Shown here piece after piece: positions 31,683 through 40,830 of a stretch of 64,000 bases of DNA. The stretch covers positions 80,209 through 144,208 of the forward strand of contig CBDCLS010000002.1 of assembly GCA_965218775.1 (NCBI GenBank), written 5' to 3'. The notes under the pieces are model-generated. The model searched no databases. It was not told where the DNA came from and worked only from the letters and a program-made list of their open reading frames with translations. Positions within the stretch are counted from its first letter, which is position 1; each line of letters opens with the position of its first letter. The position numbers were made by a program, and so were the translations under genes. Source of the DNA: CAUZIZ01 sp965218775. Its GTDB lineage: Bacteria > Acidobacteriota > UBA6911 > RPQK01 > JAJDTT01.

Positions 31683-33203
31683 ATGTTGACTACCCGCAGC
31701 CTGTTCACAGTTTTCCTTCTTTCTCTATTTTCGGTCGTTGGTTGGGCCCGAGAGGCCGATGCTGTCGACATAGGTTCGCGCCGGGAGCTGTTCGTCGATG
31801 ACTTCCTTATCGATCGCATGACCGGTGCTCGGCTTGAGCTCCACCACCCTATCCCCCAAGAAGTGGTCCTGGTCCACGACCAACCCTGGGAGGGAAGTGG
31901 GTGTGGCTACCATCAGGTCTTCCAGGACGAGGGTCGCTACCGGCTCTACTATCGCGGTTGGCAGATCCAGGTCGAGGGCAAGGAGCTGATTCGACCGCAC
32001 ATTCCGTTGGCCTGTTATGCCGAGAGTCTGGACGGGATCCACTGGGTGAAGCCGGAGTTGGGGCTTATCGAGTTTCAGGGTTCGAAGAAGAACAACATCG
32101 TTTGGGACGGAGCTGGATATGAGGGGCACGATCTGACGCCTTTCATCGATGCCAATCCTGCCGCCAGCGCGGAGCAAAAATACAAGGCTTTGGCCTGGGC
32201 CTGGGGAGGCTCCAAGGGGCTGCGGGCCTTTCAATCCGCTGACGCTGTTCGATGGTCCTTTATGGATGGGGGCAAAGCGGTCATGACGAAGGGTGCGTTC
32301 GACACCCAGAACATCGCCTTCTGGGACACGCTGCGCCAGGAATACCGAGCCTACATTCGCGATTTCCACCCGCACGCGTCGAGTGGCGAGAGGATCCGCG
32401 ATATCCGGACATCCACTTCCAGGGACTTCATTCACTGGACGGATCCGGTAATGGTCCGCTTTCACGACGTTCCCGATGAGCCCCTCTACACGAATCAGAT
32501 CGCAGCCTACTATCGAGCGCCGCACATCTTCATCGGTTTTCCGGTGCGTTACCGGGAGAGAGCCTGGGACGATCACTACAAGAACCTGCCTCAATATCAG
32601 CATCGTAAAGGGCGGACGCAGGGCCATGTCCGCTATGGCAGCGCGATTACCGACACGCTTTTCATGTCCAGCCGTGATGGCCACAGCTTCAAACGCTGGG
32701 GGGAATCATTCCTCAGGCCAGGTCCCCAGCACCCCAATAACTGGGCCTATGGTGACCACTATATGGCCTGGCACGCCGTGGAGACCGCTTCTGCCATTCC
32801 AGGCGCCCCCAAAGAAATCTCTCTCTATGCCACCGAGAGTTACTGGACCGGGAAGAGCGACCGGCTTCGGCGCTACACTTTGAGGGTAGATGGCTTTGTC
32901 TCAGTCGCGGCACCCATGAAGGGAGGCGAGCTGCTGACGCGTCCCCTGATCTTTACCGGGAATACCCTGGAGATCAACTTTGCCAGTTCGGCTGCCGGGA
33001 GCATCCGGATCGAAGTGCAGGATTCCGCTGGCAGCGCACTGGAAGGCTTTGCCTTGGAAGATTCTTTCGAGATCTTTGGGGATCAGCTGGATCGATCGGT
33101 GGAGTGGAAAAGTGGGGCCCAGTTAGGTCCGCTGGCGGGAAAGCCAGTACGACTGCGCTTCGTTATGAAGGATGCGGATCTATACTCGCTGCGGTTTCGA
33201 TGA
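31683..33203 (+). CDS. Exported five-bladed-propeller glycoside-hydrolase-like protein
   Basis: A 506-aa protein with a signal peptide (residues 1-22). The start of the mature protein, SRRELFVDDFLID, and repeated Trp/Asp-rich blades (YESLD-like SLDGIHWVKPELG, SRDGHSFKRWGE, STSRDFIHWTDP) indicate a GH32/GH43/GH62/GH68-type five-bladed propeller. C-terminal about 100 residues form a beta-sandwich. It is a distant paralogue of 35259-36815 (both have the 'RRELFVDD/RQLLLDN' start). Clan acid residues cannot be assigned with confidence, so sugar specificity is unknown. Confidence 0.8.
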   Translation: MLTTRSLFTVFLLSLFSVVGWAREADAVDIGSRRELFVDDFLIDRMTGARLELHHPIPQEVVLVHDQPWEGSGCGYHQVFQDEGRYRLYYRGWQIQVEGKELIRPHIPLACYAESLDGIHWVKPELGLIEFQGSKKNNIVWDGAGYEGHDLTPFIDANPAASAEQKYKALAWAWGGSKGLRAFQSADAVRWSFMDGGKAVMTKGAFDTQNIAFWDTLRQEYRAYIRDFHPHASSGERIRDIRTSTSRDFIHWTDPVMVRFHDVPDEPLYTNQIAAYYRAPHIFIGFPVRYRERAWDDHYKNLPQYQHRKGRTQGHVRYGSAITDTLFMSSRDGHSFKRWGESFLRPGPQHPNNWAYGDHYMAWHAVETASAIPGAPKEISLYATESYWTGKSDRLRRYTLRVDGFVSVAAPMKGGELLTRPLIFTGNTLEINFASSAAGSIRIEVQDSAGSALEGFALEDSFEIFGDQLDRSVEWKSGAQLGPLAGKPVRLRFVMKDADLYSLRFR

Positions 33204-33249
33204 CTTTCTTTGCTTGAAATAGGGTTGTTCAGTGTCAGTTCACGCTAGA

Positions 33250-33420
33250 TTATTGAGAGATATAGGTCGCGGATAGGGAGATTTCGCTGTTGTCGGGCTC
33301 TCTCCTCGGAACTGGGGCACATCTCGCTGAAAGTTCAAGTCGTTCGCGGCTCTGTTTCGCTCTTGCATCATTGATAGACGCCTCGCTCAGGAAGCTACGT
33401 CGATTCAGGTTCTTCTTCAT
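33250..33420 (-). pseudogene. Truncated Tat-signal N-terminus
   Basis: From ATG 33420 the frame encodes MKKNLNRRSFLSEAS, a twin-arginine signal start, but the hydrophobic core that should follow is replaced by a charged stretch and the frame ends after 56 codons. It looks like the leftover front of a Tat-exported enzyme. The rest of the 33204-33529 gap has nothing recognisable. Confidence 0.3.
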
Positions 33421-33529
33421 GTTTATTTCTCCCAGATCCCGAAAAATTCCGTGCGATGGCGATAGAATAGCTGCACACAAAGCTTTAGATCCAGGGTTGC
33501 CAAGGTAAGAAAGTAGAGCGAGACAAAGG

Positions 33530-34534
33530 ATGAAGGGGCGATTCGTGAGCTATACACATGCCTTGTTTCTAGGGCTAGTCCTTCTTCAGGCGTGCTCTCC
33601 TGCTGAGGTCGACCAGCAGATGGGGTCGTCTGCTTCGGTGGACATGAAGTTCCACCGGTTGAAGGTGGAGCCACAGGTTCATTCCACCTATCCCACCTAC
33701 CGTCGCTACCACGACGGCTTGGCCCCCCAGGTTGTGGTCATTACAGTGGACGGCTTGGAACGAATCGGCTGGGAGGATCGGCCCGCCAAAGCTTCCTGGA
33801 TTGTGAGACTTCCAGAACAGATCTATATGAACGGGAAAAAGCTCCACTACCAGGTGGGGATGGAGTGGAAATTGGAAGGGGAGCGATGGTCCTACGCCGG
33901 CAGTCCCGTGAAGGATCTGAACGGTCTCTGGAAAAATAATCCAAACGAGGGATGGTATCTGGAACCGGCCGGAGAGCAGAAACCCGTCCTGGGTCAGCAG
34001 GCCGCCAGCATCTACGCCGATTCCATGGGAGCCCACTACAGTGTTGGGGCCACCAATGGCTCTGATGAGACCTGGAGGGACGTGTACACCTGGATCTGCC
34101 TGGATCACTTCCACACGCCGGTTACCGGATATCGACCCTACCTCAAGGTCGGATCTTCGTGGACCGAGTACCAGATGATCCCGAAGGTCGGCCCGAGTAC
34201 TTTTCTACCAATCGAGGGAAGGGAAGAGGAATACTCCAGGGTTCGCCCTGGATCGATGACGTCCCCTCCCGTGAGCTTCCCTGGCGTGGTTTGCTGGAAC
34301 ATCACCAACAAAGGCCCTCTCCTCACGGCGCACCTATCGAACGACTCTTTGGCGGTACTGGCCAATCAGAACGCTCCCTGCACCGACCTGCTCCTCTGGT
34401 TTGGGGATTTGGAACCAGGGCAGCAAGTGACCCGCGGCGGTCACATCCTCATAGCGGAGACCGATCTGAAGTCTTTTCAGCAGCAGGAAAGCGCCCTGAT
34501 GGAGCGTTTGGATAAGATAGTGCCGGAGTCGTAG
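33530..34534 (+). CDS. Lipoprotein of unknown function
   Basis: A 334-aa protein with a lipoprotein signal (LFLGLVLLQAC, Cys22 in the lipobox) and AAAGGATG-type ribosome context. The mature part is Trp/Tyr-rich (WKLEGERWSYAGSPV, GYRPYLKVGSSWTEYQ) and looks beta-rich; I do not recognise the family. It sits between the propeller hydrolase and an aldo/keto reductase fragment and probably acts on the outer membrane or periplasm. Confidence 0.7.
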   Translation: MKGRFVSYTHALFLGLVLLQACSPAEVDQQMGSSASVDMKFHRLKVEPQVHSTYPTYRRYHDGLAPQVVVITVDGLERIGWEDRPAKASWIVRLPEQIYMNGKKLHYQVGMEWKLEGERWSYAGSPVKDLNGLWKNNPNEGWYLEPAGEQKPVLGQQAASIYADSMGAHYSVGATNGSDETWRDVYTWICLDHFHTPVTGYRPYLKVGSSWTEYQMIPKVGPSTFLPIEGREEEYSRVRPGSMTSPPVSFPGVVCWNITNKGPLLTAHLSNDSLAVLANQNAPCTDLLLWFGDLEPGQQVTRGGHILIAETDLKSFQQQESALMERLDKIVPES

Positions 34535-34562
34535 CCAAGTTGTAGCTCTGGTCGGAGCTGCC

Positions 34563-35063
34563 TTGGAGCCGCGCTTCTTCTCAGAGACCGGCAAGGTTCG
34601 CTACATCGGCTTCACCGGGCACAAGGATCCCGACATTCATCTGAAGATGCTCTCCAAGGATTTTGACTTCGATACCGTGCAGATGCCTTTGAATCCCTTT
34701 GATTATCACTACCGCAGCTTCGAAAGAAATGTCCTGCCTGTTCTTTCGAAACGGCAGATTGGGGTCATCGCCATGAAGACCATGGGCTTCGGTCATATCC
34801 TTCTGACCCGTGCGGTCAGTCCCGAGGAGTGTATCCACTATGTCTTGAATCTGCCGGTCTCCACTATCTGCACCGGGTCCGACTCGCTGGAAGTGCTGGA
34901 GAAGAACGTCAAGGCAGCCCAATCGTTCAAGCCGCTTGACGAGGAACAAGTCGCGAGTATCCTGAGGCGCACGTCGCAGCGAGCCGTGTCGGGCGTCTAC
35001 GAACCTTACAAGAGCACGGATGACTTCAGCAAGCCGCTGCTGTGGAAAGAGCTACAGAGCTAA
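34563..35063 (+). pseudogene. C-terminal fragment of an aldo/keto reductase
   Basis: The 166 codons encode the C-terminal half of an aldo/keto reductase: GKVRYIGFTGHKDPD, DTVQMPLNPFD, VIAMKTMGFG and VSTICTGSDSLEVLEKN. The first about 130 residues (with catalytic Asp, Tyr, Lys) are missing: upstream DNA belongs to the lipoprotein gene, whose stop is 28 bp away. A TTG at 34563 is the only start-like codon. It is almost certainly a truncated gene, possibly related to the Tat-signal remnant at 33250-33420. Confidence 0.75.
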
Positions 35064-35166
35064 AGTGCTTTCTAAGTAGTTGGACACCAACTAACTTATA
35101 TCATTTAAGAAATACTCATCCTATCACCCCTCCTGGCCACAGCTAGCACTCAAACTGGTCGCGGGC

Positions 35167-35250
35167 GTAGCGGTGGGCTCCAGGCCGCCGTCGGTCGAGC
35201 CAAAGGCTCGAAAGAAGGGAAACACTTCGGTCTGGAGACCAAAGCTACGT
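35167..35250 (+). repeat. Cloverleaf-like intergenic repeat, copy 4
   Basis: Well-preserved copy: outer GTAGC/GCTAC, central CGAGCC-AAA-GGCTCG, right hairpin with GGTC/GACC in place of the common GGCC/GGCC, a paired change. It ends 9 bp from the stop codon of the convergent propeller gene. Confidence 0.85.
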
Positions 35251-35258
35251 CTACCACG

Positions 35259-36815
35259 CTATTCGAACCAAAAGGAAAACAGCTCTGCCTGCTTGAGGCT
35301 GAACTCCAGACGGATGGCCTTTCCCTTGAGACCGCTCAGGTCGTCCTGCTCCCTCCACTGGATTGTGTGATCGATCGAATCAGCGCTGAAGACGCTGCAC
35401 TGCTCATAGCCCCACTGGGGCAGGGGGAAGCCGTCAAACTCACCATCGCCCTGGCGAATGGCGACACCCACCGAACCACCCGGGGAGGTCCTGGCGTTGA
35501 TGTGTAGACTACCCCCGGGATATGCGATGGGTTTAGTCAGCATATTTCCTTCATCAGGTGCTTCTAGAGAGACGAAGCCATCGCGGCGCAGGCTGGCCAG
35601 ACAGAGGTGGTTGTCTCCGGGTTGGACCTCTTTCGAGATATGTCGGCTCTGGTGTCCGGTGTAGTAGATATCGACGCGGTCGTCACGCTCGATCACTCCC
35701 TTGCCGACATAGACTCGTCCTGCGTCGTAGGAGCCCTGGGGCCCAGTCGCCAAGAAAAGGGGGCGCTGTGGATGGCGTTCCCAATGCCTACCGTCACGGC
35801 TCCAGGTGAGCTGAACATCGATCTTCATATCTTTTGGACGGGGAGCCTTCCGGTCGAAGGGCGGTCGGTGGTAGAACATGTGCAGAAAGCCGAAGTAAAC
35901 ACCCTGATAGCGCGTGACCGGCATGCAATAGAGTGAATAGGGGTCCAACTCATCCGGAACCACAGCCTGTTCGGGCTGGCTCCAGTGAATCAGATCGGTG
36001 CTCTCGGAATAGGCGATGCGGCGGATCTCACCGGCATTGATCGGCGGACGCCGATAGGACATCAGTACGCCCCGCTCGAGGTTGTAGGTAACGTTGTTCG
36101 AGGTATCGCTCTGGCCCCTGAAAATCGGATTCTCTTTCTGGTCAGTCCAGCGGATGCCATCTTCGCTGAAGGCCAGTCGAAGCTCCTGGCCGCCGGCAAT
36201 CAACTCAGGATGTGGATCGCGACCGGCGGGGCCTCGATTGTAGAGCATCAAGTAGCGCCCACGCTGCCGCCATTTCGCGGGGGATGGACTGACGCCGAGG
36301 CTATCGTAGGTGAACTTCGGGCCGCCCAGGAAGATATTGTTGGCCTTGCTCCCGTCGGATTCGACCAGACCGAGGCTGGGGGCTCGCCACTGGAGACCGT
36401 CGGATGACTCAAAGTATCGTCCCCGACTCAACCAATAGAATCCAGGTGGAGTCGGTTGTTCGACGAGGATGTTGCTGGCAGCCCAAAGCCGATACAGGCC
36501 GGTGTCGTCATCGCGGATAACGCTGATATAGGGTGCGGTCCAGTCCGGGTTGAGCCCATCCGGTCCGGTTGAGAAGAGCGGATTGGAGGGATGTTTGGTG
36601 GGCTGGTGGACCTTTCTGCGGCAGGCGCGGACGTCTTCGACAACGTAGTTGTCCAGCAAGAGCTGGCGTTGATTCCCGATCTCGAGTGGCGTCGTCGGAA
36701 CGATCGCATAAGAGCCTCTGATGGTCCACTGATGGCCGTTTTCTGCCAAGCCTGGAAAGCTGGACGAAGCCAGAACAACCAAGCTGAAGGCCGACCGAAC
36801 CAGAATGCTTCCCAT
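35259..36815 (-). CDS. Exported five-bladed-propeller glycoside-hydrolase-like protein
   Basis: A 518-aa protein with a signal peptide (residues 1-24). Start of mature part NQRQLLLDNYVVEDV and blades such as SSDGLQWRAPSLGLVE, SEDGIRWTDQKENPIF and SRDGRHWERHPQRPLF indicate a five-bladed propeller of the GH32/43/62/68 type, with a C-terminal beta-sandwich (LEFSLKQAELFSFWFE end closely resembling the LRFVMKDADLYSLRFR end of 31683-33203). The two genes are paralogues despite opposite strands. Sugar target unknown. Confidence 0.8.
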   Translation of the reverse strand: MGSILVRSAFSLVVLASSSFPGLAENGHQWTIRGSYAIVPTTPLEIGNQRQLLLDNYVVEDVRACRRKVHQPTKHPSNPLFSTGPDGLNPDWTAPYISVIRDDDTGLYRLWAASNILVEQPTPPGFYWLSRGRYFESSDGLQWRAPSLGLVESDGSKANNIFLGGPKFTYDSLGVSPSPAKWRQRGRYLMLYNRGPAGRDPHPELIAGGQELRLAFSEDGIRWTDQKENPIFRGQSDTSNNVTYNLERGVLMSYRRPPINAGEIRRIAYSESTDLIHWSQPEQAVVPDELDPYSLYCMPVTRYQGVYFGFLHMFYHRPPFDRKAPRPKDMKIDVQLTWSRDGRHWERHPQRPLFLATGPQGSYDAGRVYVGKGVIERDDRVDIYYTGHQSRHISKEVQPGDNHLCLASLRRDGFVSLEAPDEGNMLTKPIAYPGGSLHINARTSPGGSVGVAIRQGDGEFDGFPLPQWGYEQCSVFSADSIDHTIQWREQDDLSGLKGKAIRLEFSLKQAELFSFWFE

Positions 36816-36846
36816 TTATGTCCTTCCTTACATGCCTGCGGGCCCG

Positions 36847-37110
36847 TTACTTCTGGACCTTTTCCGAGACCACTTCGCGCGCGCTCAACCGACGCAGCAG
36901 GGCAGCGGTGCTGGTTTGGACAAGCAGCGGTGGGGAGCCAGGATGGAAGTAGCGCTCTGCGATGAAAAGCGGAGTTTGTCCCAGCTTGTTCTGGACATTT
37001 ATTCTGGCACCGTGGTCGACGAGCAGCTGGACAATGGCATCGGATTTGATGCGTGCAGCGCCGTGTAGCGCAGTCTCTCCCTCGTCATTGCTCGCACCCC
37101 ACGTCAGCAC
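36847..37110 (-). pseudogene. 3' part of the ankyrin gene, displaced by a frameshift
   Basis: This frame continues the ankyrin repeats of the next entry: GASNDEGETALHGAARIKSD, then VDHGARINVQNKLGQTPLFI, ending about 30 residues later. Removing one base from the four-C run at 37097-37100 (GGGG on the coding strand) joins LELGADV to GASNDEG and restores a single gene of about 500 residues. Written separately because it is out of frame as given. Confidence 0.75.
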
Positions 37111-38359
37111 CCAGTTCCAGCGCCAGTTTGACGGCTTCCAGCGATCTGCTTTCGCTCACTCGGCTCTCAGATAGGTCTCGGCGGACGCCGGCTGCCATCA
37201 TCAGGGGTGTCGTCTTGTCCTCGGACATCAGCAGGGGAGAAGCACCGCCGTCCACGAGGACGCGCATGACGTTGGCATCTCCAGCCATGGCCGCCAGCAA
37301 GAAGGGGGTGGCTCCGGTCGGCTTCTCATTCTCCTTGGTGTAGCCGATCCGAGGAGGTTGCTTCTCGAGTCGTGCGTTGGGATTTGCACCCCTCCTCAGG
37401 AGCGCCTTCACCAGTTCCAGCTTGCCCTCTCGGAGCCCAGCCATCATTCTCCATTCGCGATTGACCGGTGCCACGATGCCGTTGGGGCCAGTCATCTCGG
37501 TCTCCCAGGAGCCGGCGGCCCAATGAAGCGCCGTATAGCCCGTTTCGTAGGCGTTGGGGTTCGCGCCCTGGTCGAGCAGAAAAATGGCCAGCCGTACATG
37601 GCCTCGGATGGTCGCCACCAGCAGAGCGCTTCCGTGCGACGAGGTCTCATTCACGTTCGCCCCTGAGTCCAGCAAGATTCGGGCTGCTCCAAGATCGCCC
37701 TGCCGTGCGGCAAACAGCAATGGTGTAAAGCCACCCTTCGAGCGGGCCGAGATATCTGCTCCCCGCTCGATCAATATCCGAGCGATATCGAGGTGCATCT
37801 CTGAGAGCGCCCACATCAACGCTGTCTGTTGCTTGACGGGCGTCTTGGCGTTGACGTCGGCACCTCCGGCTATCAGAGCCTCTACAGCCTCGGTGCTGCC
37901 GCTTCGCGCGGCCGCCATCAACGGCGACTCGCCGCTCGAAGGGATGGAGTTGGGATTCGCGCCAGCCTTCAACAAAGTCTTGACCGAGGAGGCGCTGCCG
38001 TTGGCACTAGCGAGCGAAAGCGGCGTGACCCCCAGATCATTGGCAGCGTTCACCTGTGCGCCGGCGTCGATCAGCAGGGTCACGGCTTCCAGATCATCCC
38101 AGTAGGCCGCCCAATGCAGCGCCGTTGCGCCGTCGGCCTGGGGGACATTCACGTCGGCTCGTCTGTCCAGCAGAGCCCGTAGAGTTGCTTTGTCTTGGCG
38201 TTTGGCTGCTTCGACCACTCGAGATGGCAAGGACCAGGCTTGGGCCTCTCCCTCTGCTTTTTCGCCCGCCCTGATTTCAGTCGGGGCAGCTAAAAGGTTG
38301 CCCACCGAAAACACCAGGACGATCCAGCTACTTCCCGGAAGCTTCAGGTTGGCACTCAT
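37085..38359 (-). CDS. Exported ankyrin-repeat protein (frameshifted at its 3' end)
   Basis: A 424-aa product with a signal peptide (about residues 1-32) followed by about nine ankyrin repeats (for example DGATALHWAAYWDDLEAVTL, TPLSLASANGSASSVKTLLK, GYTALHWAAGS). In the given sequence it ends early at LELGADVGCEQ after a GGGG run (37097-37100), while the next frame carries two more repeats. Ankyrin repeats bind proteins; exported versions are common in Acidobacteriota and Planctomycetota. An assembly error in the homopolymer is as likely as a true mutation. Confidence 0.85.
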   Translation of the reverse strand: MSANLKLPGSSWIVLVFSVGNLLAAPTEIRAGEKAEGEAQAWSLPSRVVEAAKRQDKATLRALLDRRADVNVPQADGATALHWAAYWDDLEAVTLLIDAGAQVNAANDLGVTPLSLASANGSASSVKTLLKAGANPNSIPSSGESPLMAAARSGSTEAVEALIAGGADVNAKTPVKQQTALMWALSEMHLDIARILIERGADISARSKGGFTPLLFAARQGDLGAARILLDSGANVNETSSHGSALLVATIRGHVRLAIFLLDQGANPNAYETGYTALHWAAGSWETEMTGPNGIVAPVNREWRMMAGLREGKLELVKALLRRGANPNARLEKQPPRIGYTKENEKPTGATPFLLAAMAGDANVMRVLVDGGASPLLMSEDKTTPLMMAAGVRRDLSESRVSESRSLEAVKLALELGADVGCEQ

Positions 38360-38381
38360 CCTCGTCCCTCTTTTCCTTCGA

Positions 38382-38411
38382 TTGCACCCCGCGGTTGGGC
38401 AGTGCCATAAT
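38382..38411 (+). promoter_or_regulatory. Sigma-70-like promoter before the DUF1587-type gene
   Basis: TTGCAC (38382-38387), 18 bp, CATAAT (38406-38411), 28 bp upstream of ATG 38440. Confidence 0.45.
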
Positions 38412-38439
38412 ACTTGGAAATACTACCGATTGGGAATCA

Positions 38440-40830
38440 ATGAACCCCAAGACCGTTCTAGGTTGCATCGGAGTCGCGTGGGCTGCTGTTGTCTGTCTTC
38501 AAGCTACAGGTGTAGGTGCGGCGAAGAGTGTTGCGGTTGGCCCCAGGCTGCAGTCGCCTTCTGTCATGTCCGCGCCAGTCTCCCATTATCGCGCGCTGCT
38601 GGATCGCTACTGTGTCGGTTGCCACAATCAAGAGCAACAGACGGCGGGACTGGAGCTCGACTCGATCGATATGGCTGAGGTGGGCGATAACGCAGAGGTG
38701 TGGGAAAAGGTAGTGGAGAAACTTCGGACCAAAGCGATGCCACCTTTCGGCTCGGCGCGGCCGGACGAAGCCGCCTATGCAGCTCTGCGTTCCTGGTTGG
38801 AGGGTGCCCTCGACTCCGCAGCTGCAGCCAGTCCCAATCCAGGTAGGCCCGCTGTTCATCGTCTTAACCGGACCGAATACGCCAACGTGATCCGGGACTT
38901 ACTGGGGCTGGAGATTGACAGCCGATCGCTGTTGCCTGCCGACGATCTGGGTTACGGTTTTGACAACATCGCCGATACCCTTTCCTTCTCTCCCTTGCTG
39001 CTAGAGCGATATCTGTCGGCGGCGAAGAAGATCAGTCAGCTTGCCATTGGCGATCCAAGCATCGTGGCGACTCTTGAAACCTATGAGGTTTCGCCCCTCC
39101 TGGTTCAGGACGGGCGCATGAGTGAGGAGCTTCCATTCGGGTCAGGTGGCGGGCTGGTGATTCGCCATCACTTCCCGCTAGATGCTGAGTACGTCATGGA
39201 GGTCAAGCTCCAAAGGCGAAGAGTGCGCCAGCCCCGCCAGCTCGACGTCCGCTTGGATGGGAAACGCATCAAGCTGATCAAATTCGAGGGCGGGGAAAGG
39301 AGCTCGGAGTACGGGAAACCCGTCGAGGGAAATCCGCAAGTCCGCTTTTCCGCAAGGGCGGGGACGCGGCTGGTGGGGGTTTCGTTTCTTCAGAGTGCGT
39401 CGGTACCTGAAGGTGTTCGTCCGGTGCGTGTGCCCGTGGGTAGCCTCAGGGGAAGCTTCACCGATTATGGCGTGAATAGTGTTCAGATCGATGGTCCCTA
39501 CAACGTCCGGGGACCCGGTGAGACGCCGAGCCGCCAACGGATCTTCGTCTGTCGTCCAGCCGACAACCAGGATGATACCGAGTCGACGTGTGCCCAGCGA
39601 ATCTTGTCCACACTCGCCCGCCGGGCGTATCGCCGTCCGGTCACCGATGACGATGTCCTGACGCTTCTCAAATTCTACAGAGTGGGTCGGAGGCAAGGGG
39701 ATTTCGAGACTGGTATCCAATCGGCGGTCGAGAGAATCCTGGTCGATCCGGAGTTTCTGTTCCGCATTGAGCGCGAGCCGGCGACCGCAGTGCCCTCTGC
39801 CGCCTTTTACCTCAGCGATGTGGAACTGGCCTCACGCCTGTCCTACTTTCTCTGGAGCAGCCTGCCCGATGACGAGCTGCTCGAGGTCGCCGTCGACGGC
39901 AAGCTCAGGGATCCAGCGGTTCTGGAATACCAGGTTCGGCGTATGCTGACCGACACCCGGTCGAATGCGTTGGTGAGTAACTTCGCGACCCAATGGCTGC
40001 ACTTGCGTAACCTACGCGCGGTTACCCCGGATGTGAACCGTTATCCCGAGTGGGACGATAACCTGCGCCAGGCCCTCCTGCGTGAGACTGAACTGTTCGT
40101 AAGCAGCCAGCTACGCGAGGATCACAGTATGGTGGATTTGCTGGCCTCCAGCGACACATTCGTCAACGAACGGCTGGCCCGACACTACGGAATTCCCAAC
40201 GTTTACGGGAAGCGTTTTCGGCAAGTAAGTTTCAGTGATGGGAGGAGGGGAGGCCTATTAGGTCAGGGCAGTATCCTGACTGTGACCTCGTATGCCAATC
40301 GAACTTCCCCAGTGCTGCGTGGTAAATGGTTGCTCGAGAACATTCTCGGAACTGTAGTGCCTCCCCCGCCTGCTGACGTGCCAGAGCTTGTGGAGGGCAG
40401 TGGGAGTGGCAAACCGGCTTCTCTGCGAGAACGGCTGGAGCAGCACACGAAGAACCCTGCCTGTGCGAGCTGCCATTCGAGGATGGACCCGCTAGGCTTC
40501 GCGCTCGAAAACTTCGATGCCATCGGCAGATGGCGTACCCTGGACAAGGACGGCATTCCTATCGGCGCGTCGGCAACGCTTCCCGACGGGACGACGTTTC
40601 AGGGCCCGGCGCAGCTGAGGGACCTGCTGTTGAATCGTCGCCAGGAATTCGTCGCGACCGTGACCAGAAAGCTTCTCACTTATGCCGTCGGACGTGGGAT
40701 CGAGTATTATGACCTACCAGCGGTCCGTGCGATCATGCGCGAGGCGGCGCCCAGCGACTACCGCTGGTCGTCGATTATTCTGGGTATCAGCAAGAGCCGG
40801 CCGTTTCAAATGAGGAAGTCGCGACCATGA
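38440..40830 (+). CDS. Planctomycete-type cytochrome with DUF1587/1592/1588/1585/1595-type domains
   Basis: A 796-aa exported protein from ATG 38440 (hydrophobic start, residues 5-28). A PSCyt1-like heme motif CVGCH is at 58-62, then the DUF1587 block (VHRLNRTEYANVIRDLLGLE), a beta-rich central domain, the DUF1595/1592 region (RAYRRPVTDDDV, LASRLSYFLWSSLPDDELL), DUF1588 (SYANRTSPVLRGKWLLENIL with PPPPADVP) and a second heme motif CASCH near residue 685 followed by DUF1585 (MDPLGFALENFD). This is the other large cytochrome family always paired with DUF1552, which overlaps its stop by ATGA here. Periplasmic electron transfer linked to polymer breakdown is suspected, not shown. Confidence 0.93.
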   Translation: MNPKTVLGCIGVAWAAVVCLQATGVGAAKSVAVGPRLQSPSVMSAPVSHYRALLDRYCVGCHNQEQQTAGLELDSIDMAEVGDNAEVWEKVVEKLRTKAMPPFGSARPDEAAYAALRSWLEGALDSAAAASPNPGRPAVHRLNRTEYANVIRDLLGLEIDSRSLLPADDLGYGFDNIADTLSFSPLLLERYLSAAKKISQLAIGDPSIVATLETYEVSPLLVQDGRMSEELPFGSGGGLVIRHHFPLDAEYVMEVKLQRRRVRQPRQLDVRLDGKRIKLIKFEGGERSSEYGKPVEGNPQVRFSARAGTRLVGVSFLQSASVPEGVRPVRVPVGSLRGSFTDYGVNSVQIDGPYNVRGPGETPSRQRIFVCRPADNQDDTESTCAQRILSTLARRAYRRPVTDDDVLTLLKFYRVGRRQGDFETGIQSAVERILVDPEFLFRIEREPATAVPSAAFYLSDVELASRLSYFLWSSLPDDELLEVAVDGKLRDPAVLEYQVRRMLTDTRSNALVSNFATQWLHLRNLRAVTPDVNRYPEWDDNLRQALLRETELFVSSQLREDHSMVDLLASSDTFVNERLARHYGIPNVYGKRFRQVSFSDGRRGGLLGQGSILTVTSYANRTSPVLRGKWLLENILGTVVPPPPADVPELVEGSGSGKPASLRERLEQHTKNPACASCHSRMDPLGFALENFDAIGRWRTLDKDGIPIGASATLPDGTTFQGPAQLRDLLLNRRQEFVATVTRKLLTYAVGRGIEYYDLPAVRAIMREAAPSDYRWSSIILGISKSRPFQMRKSRP

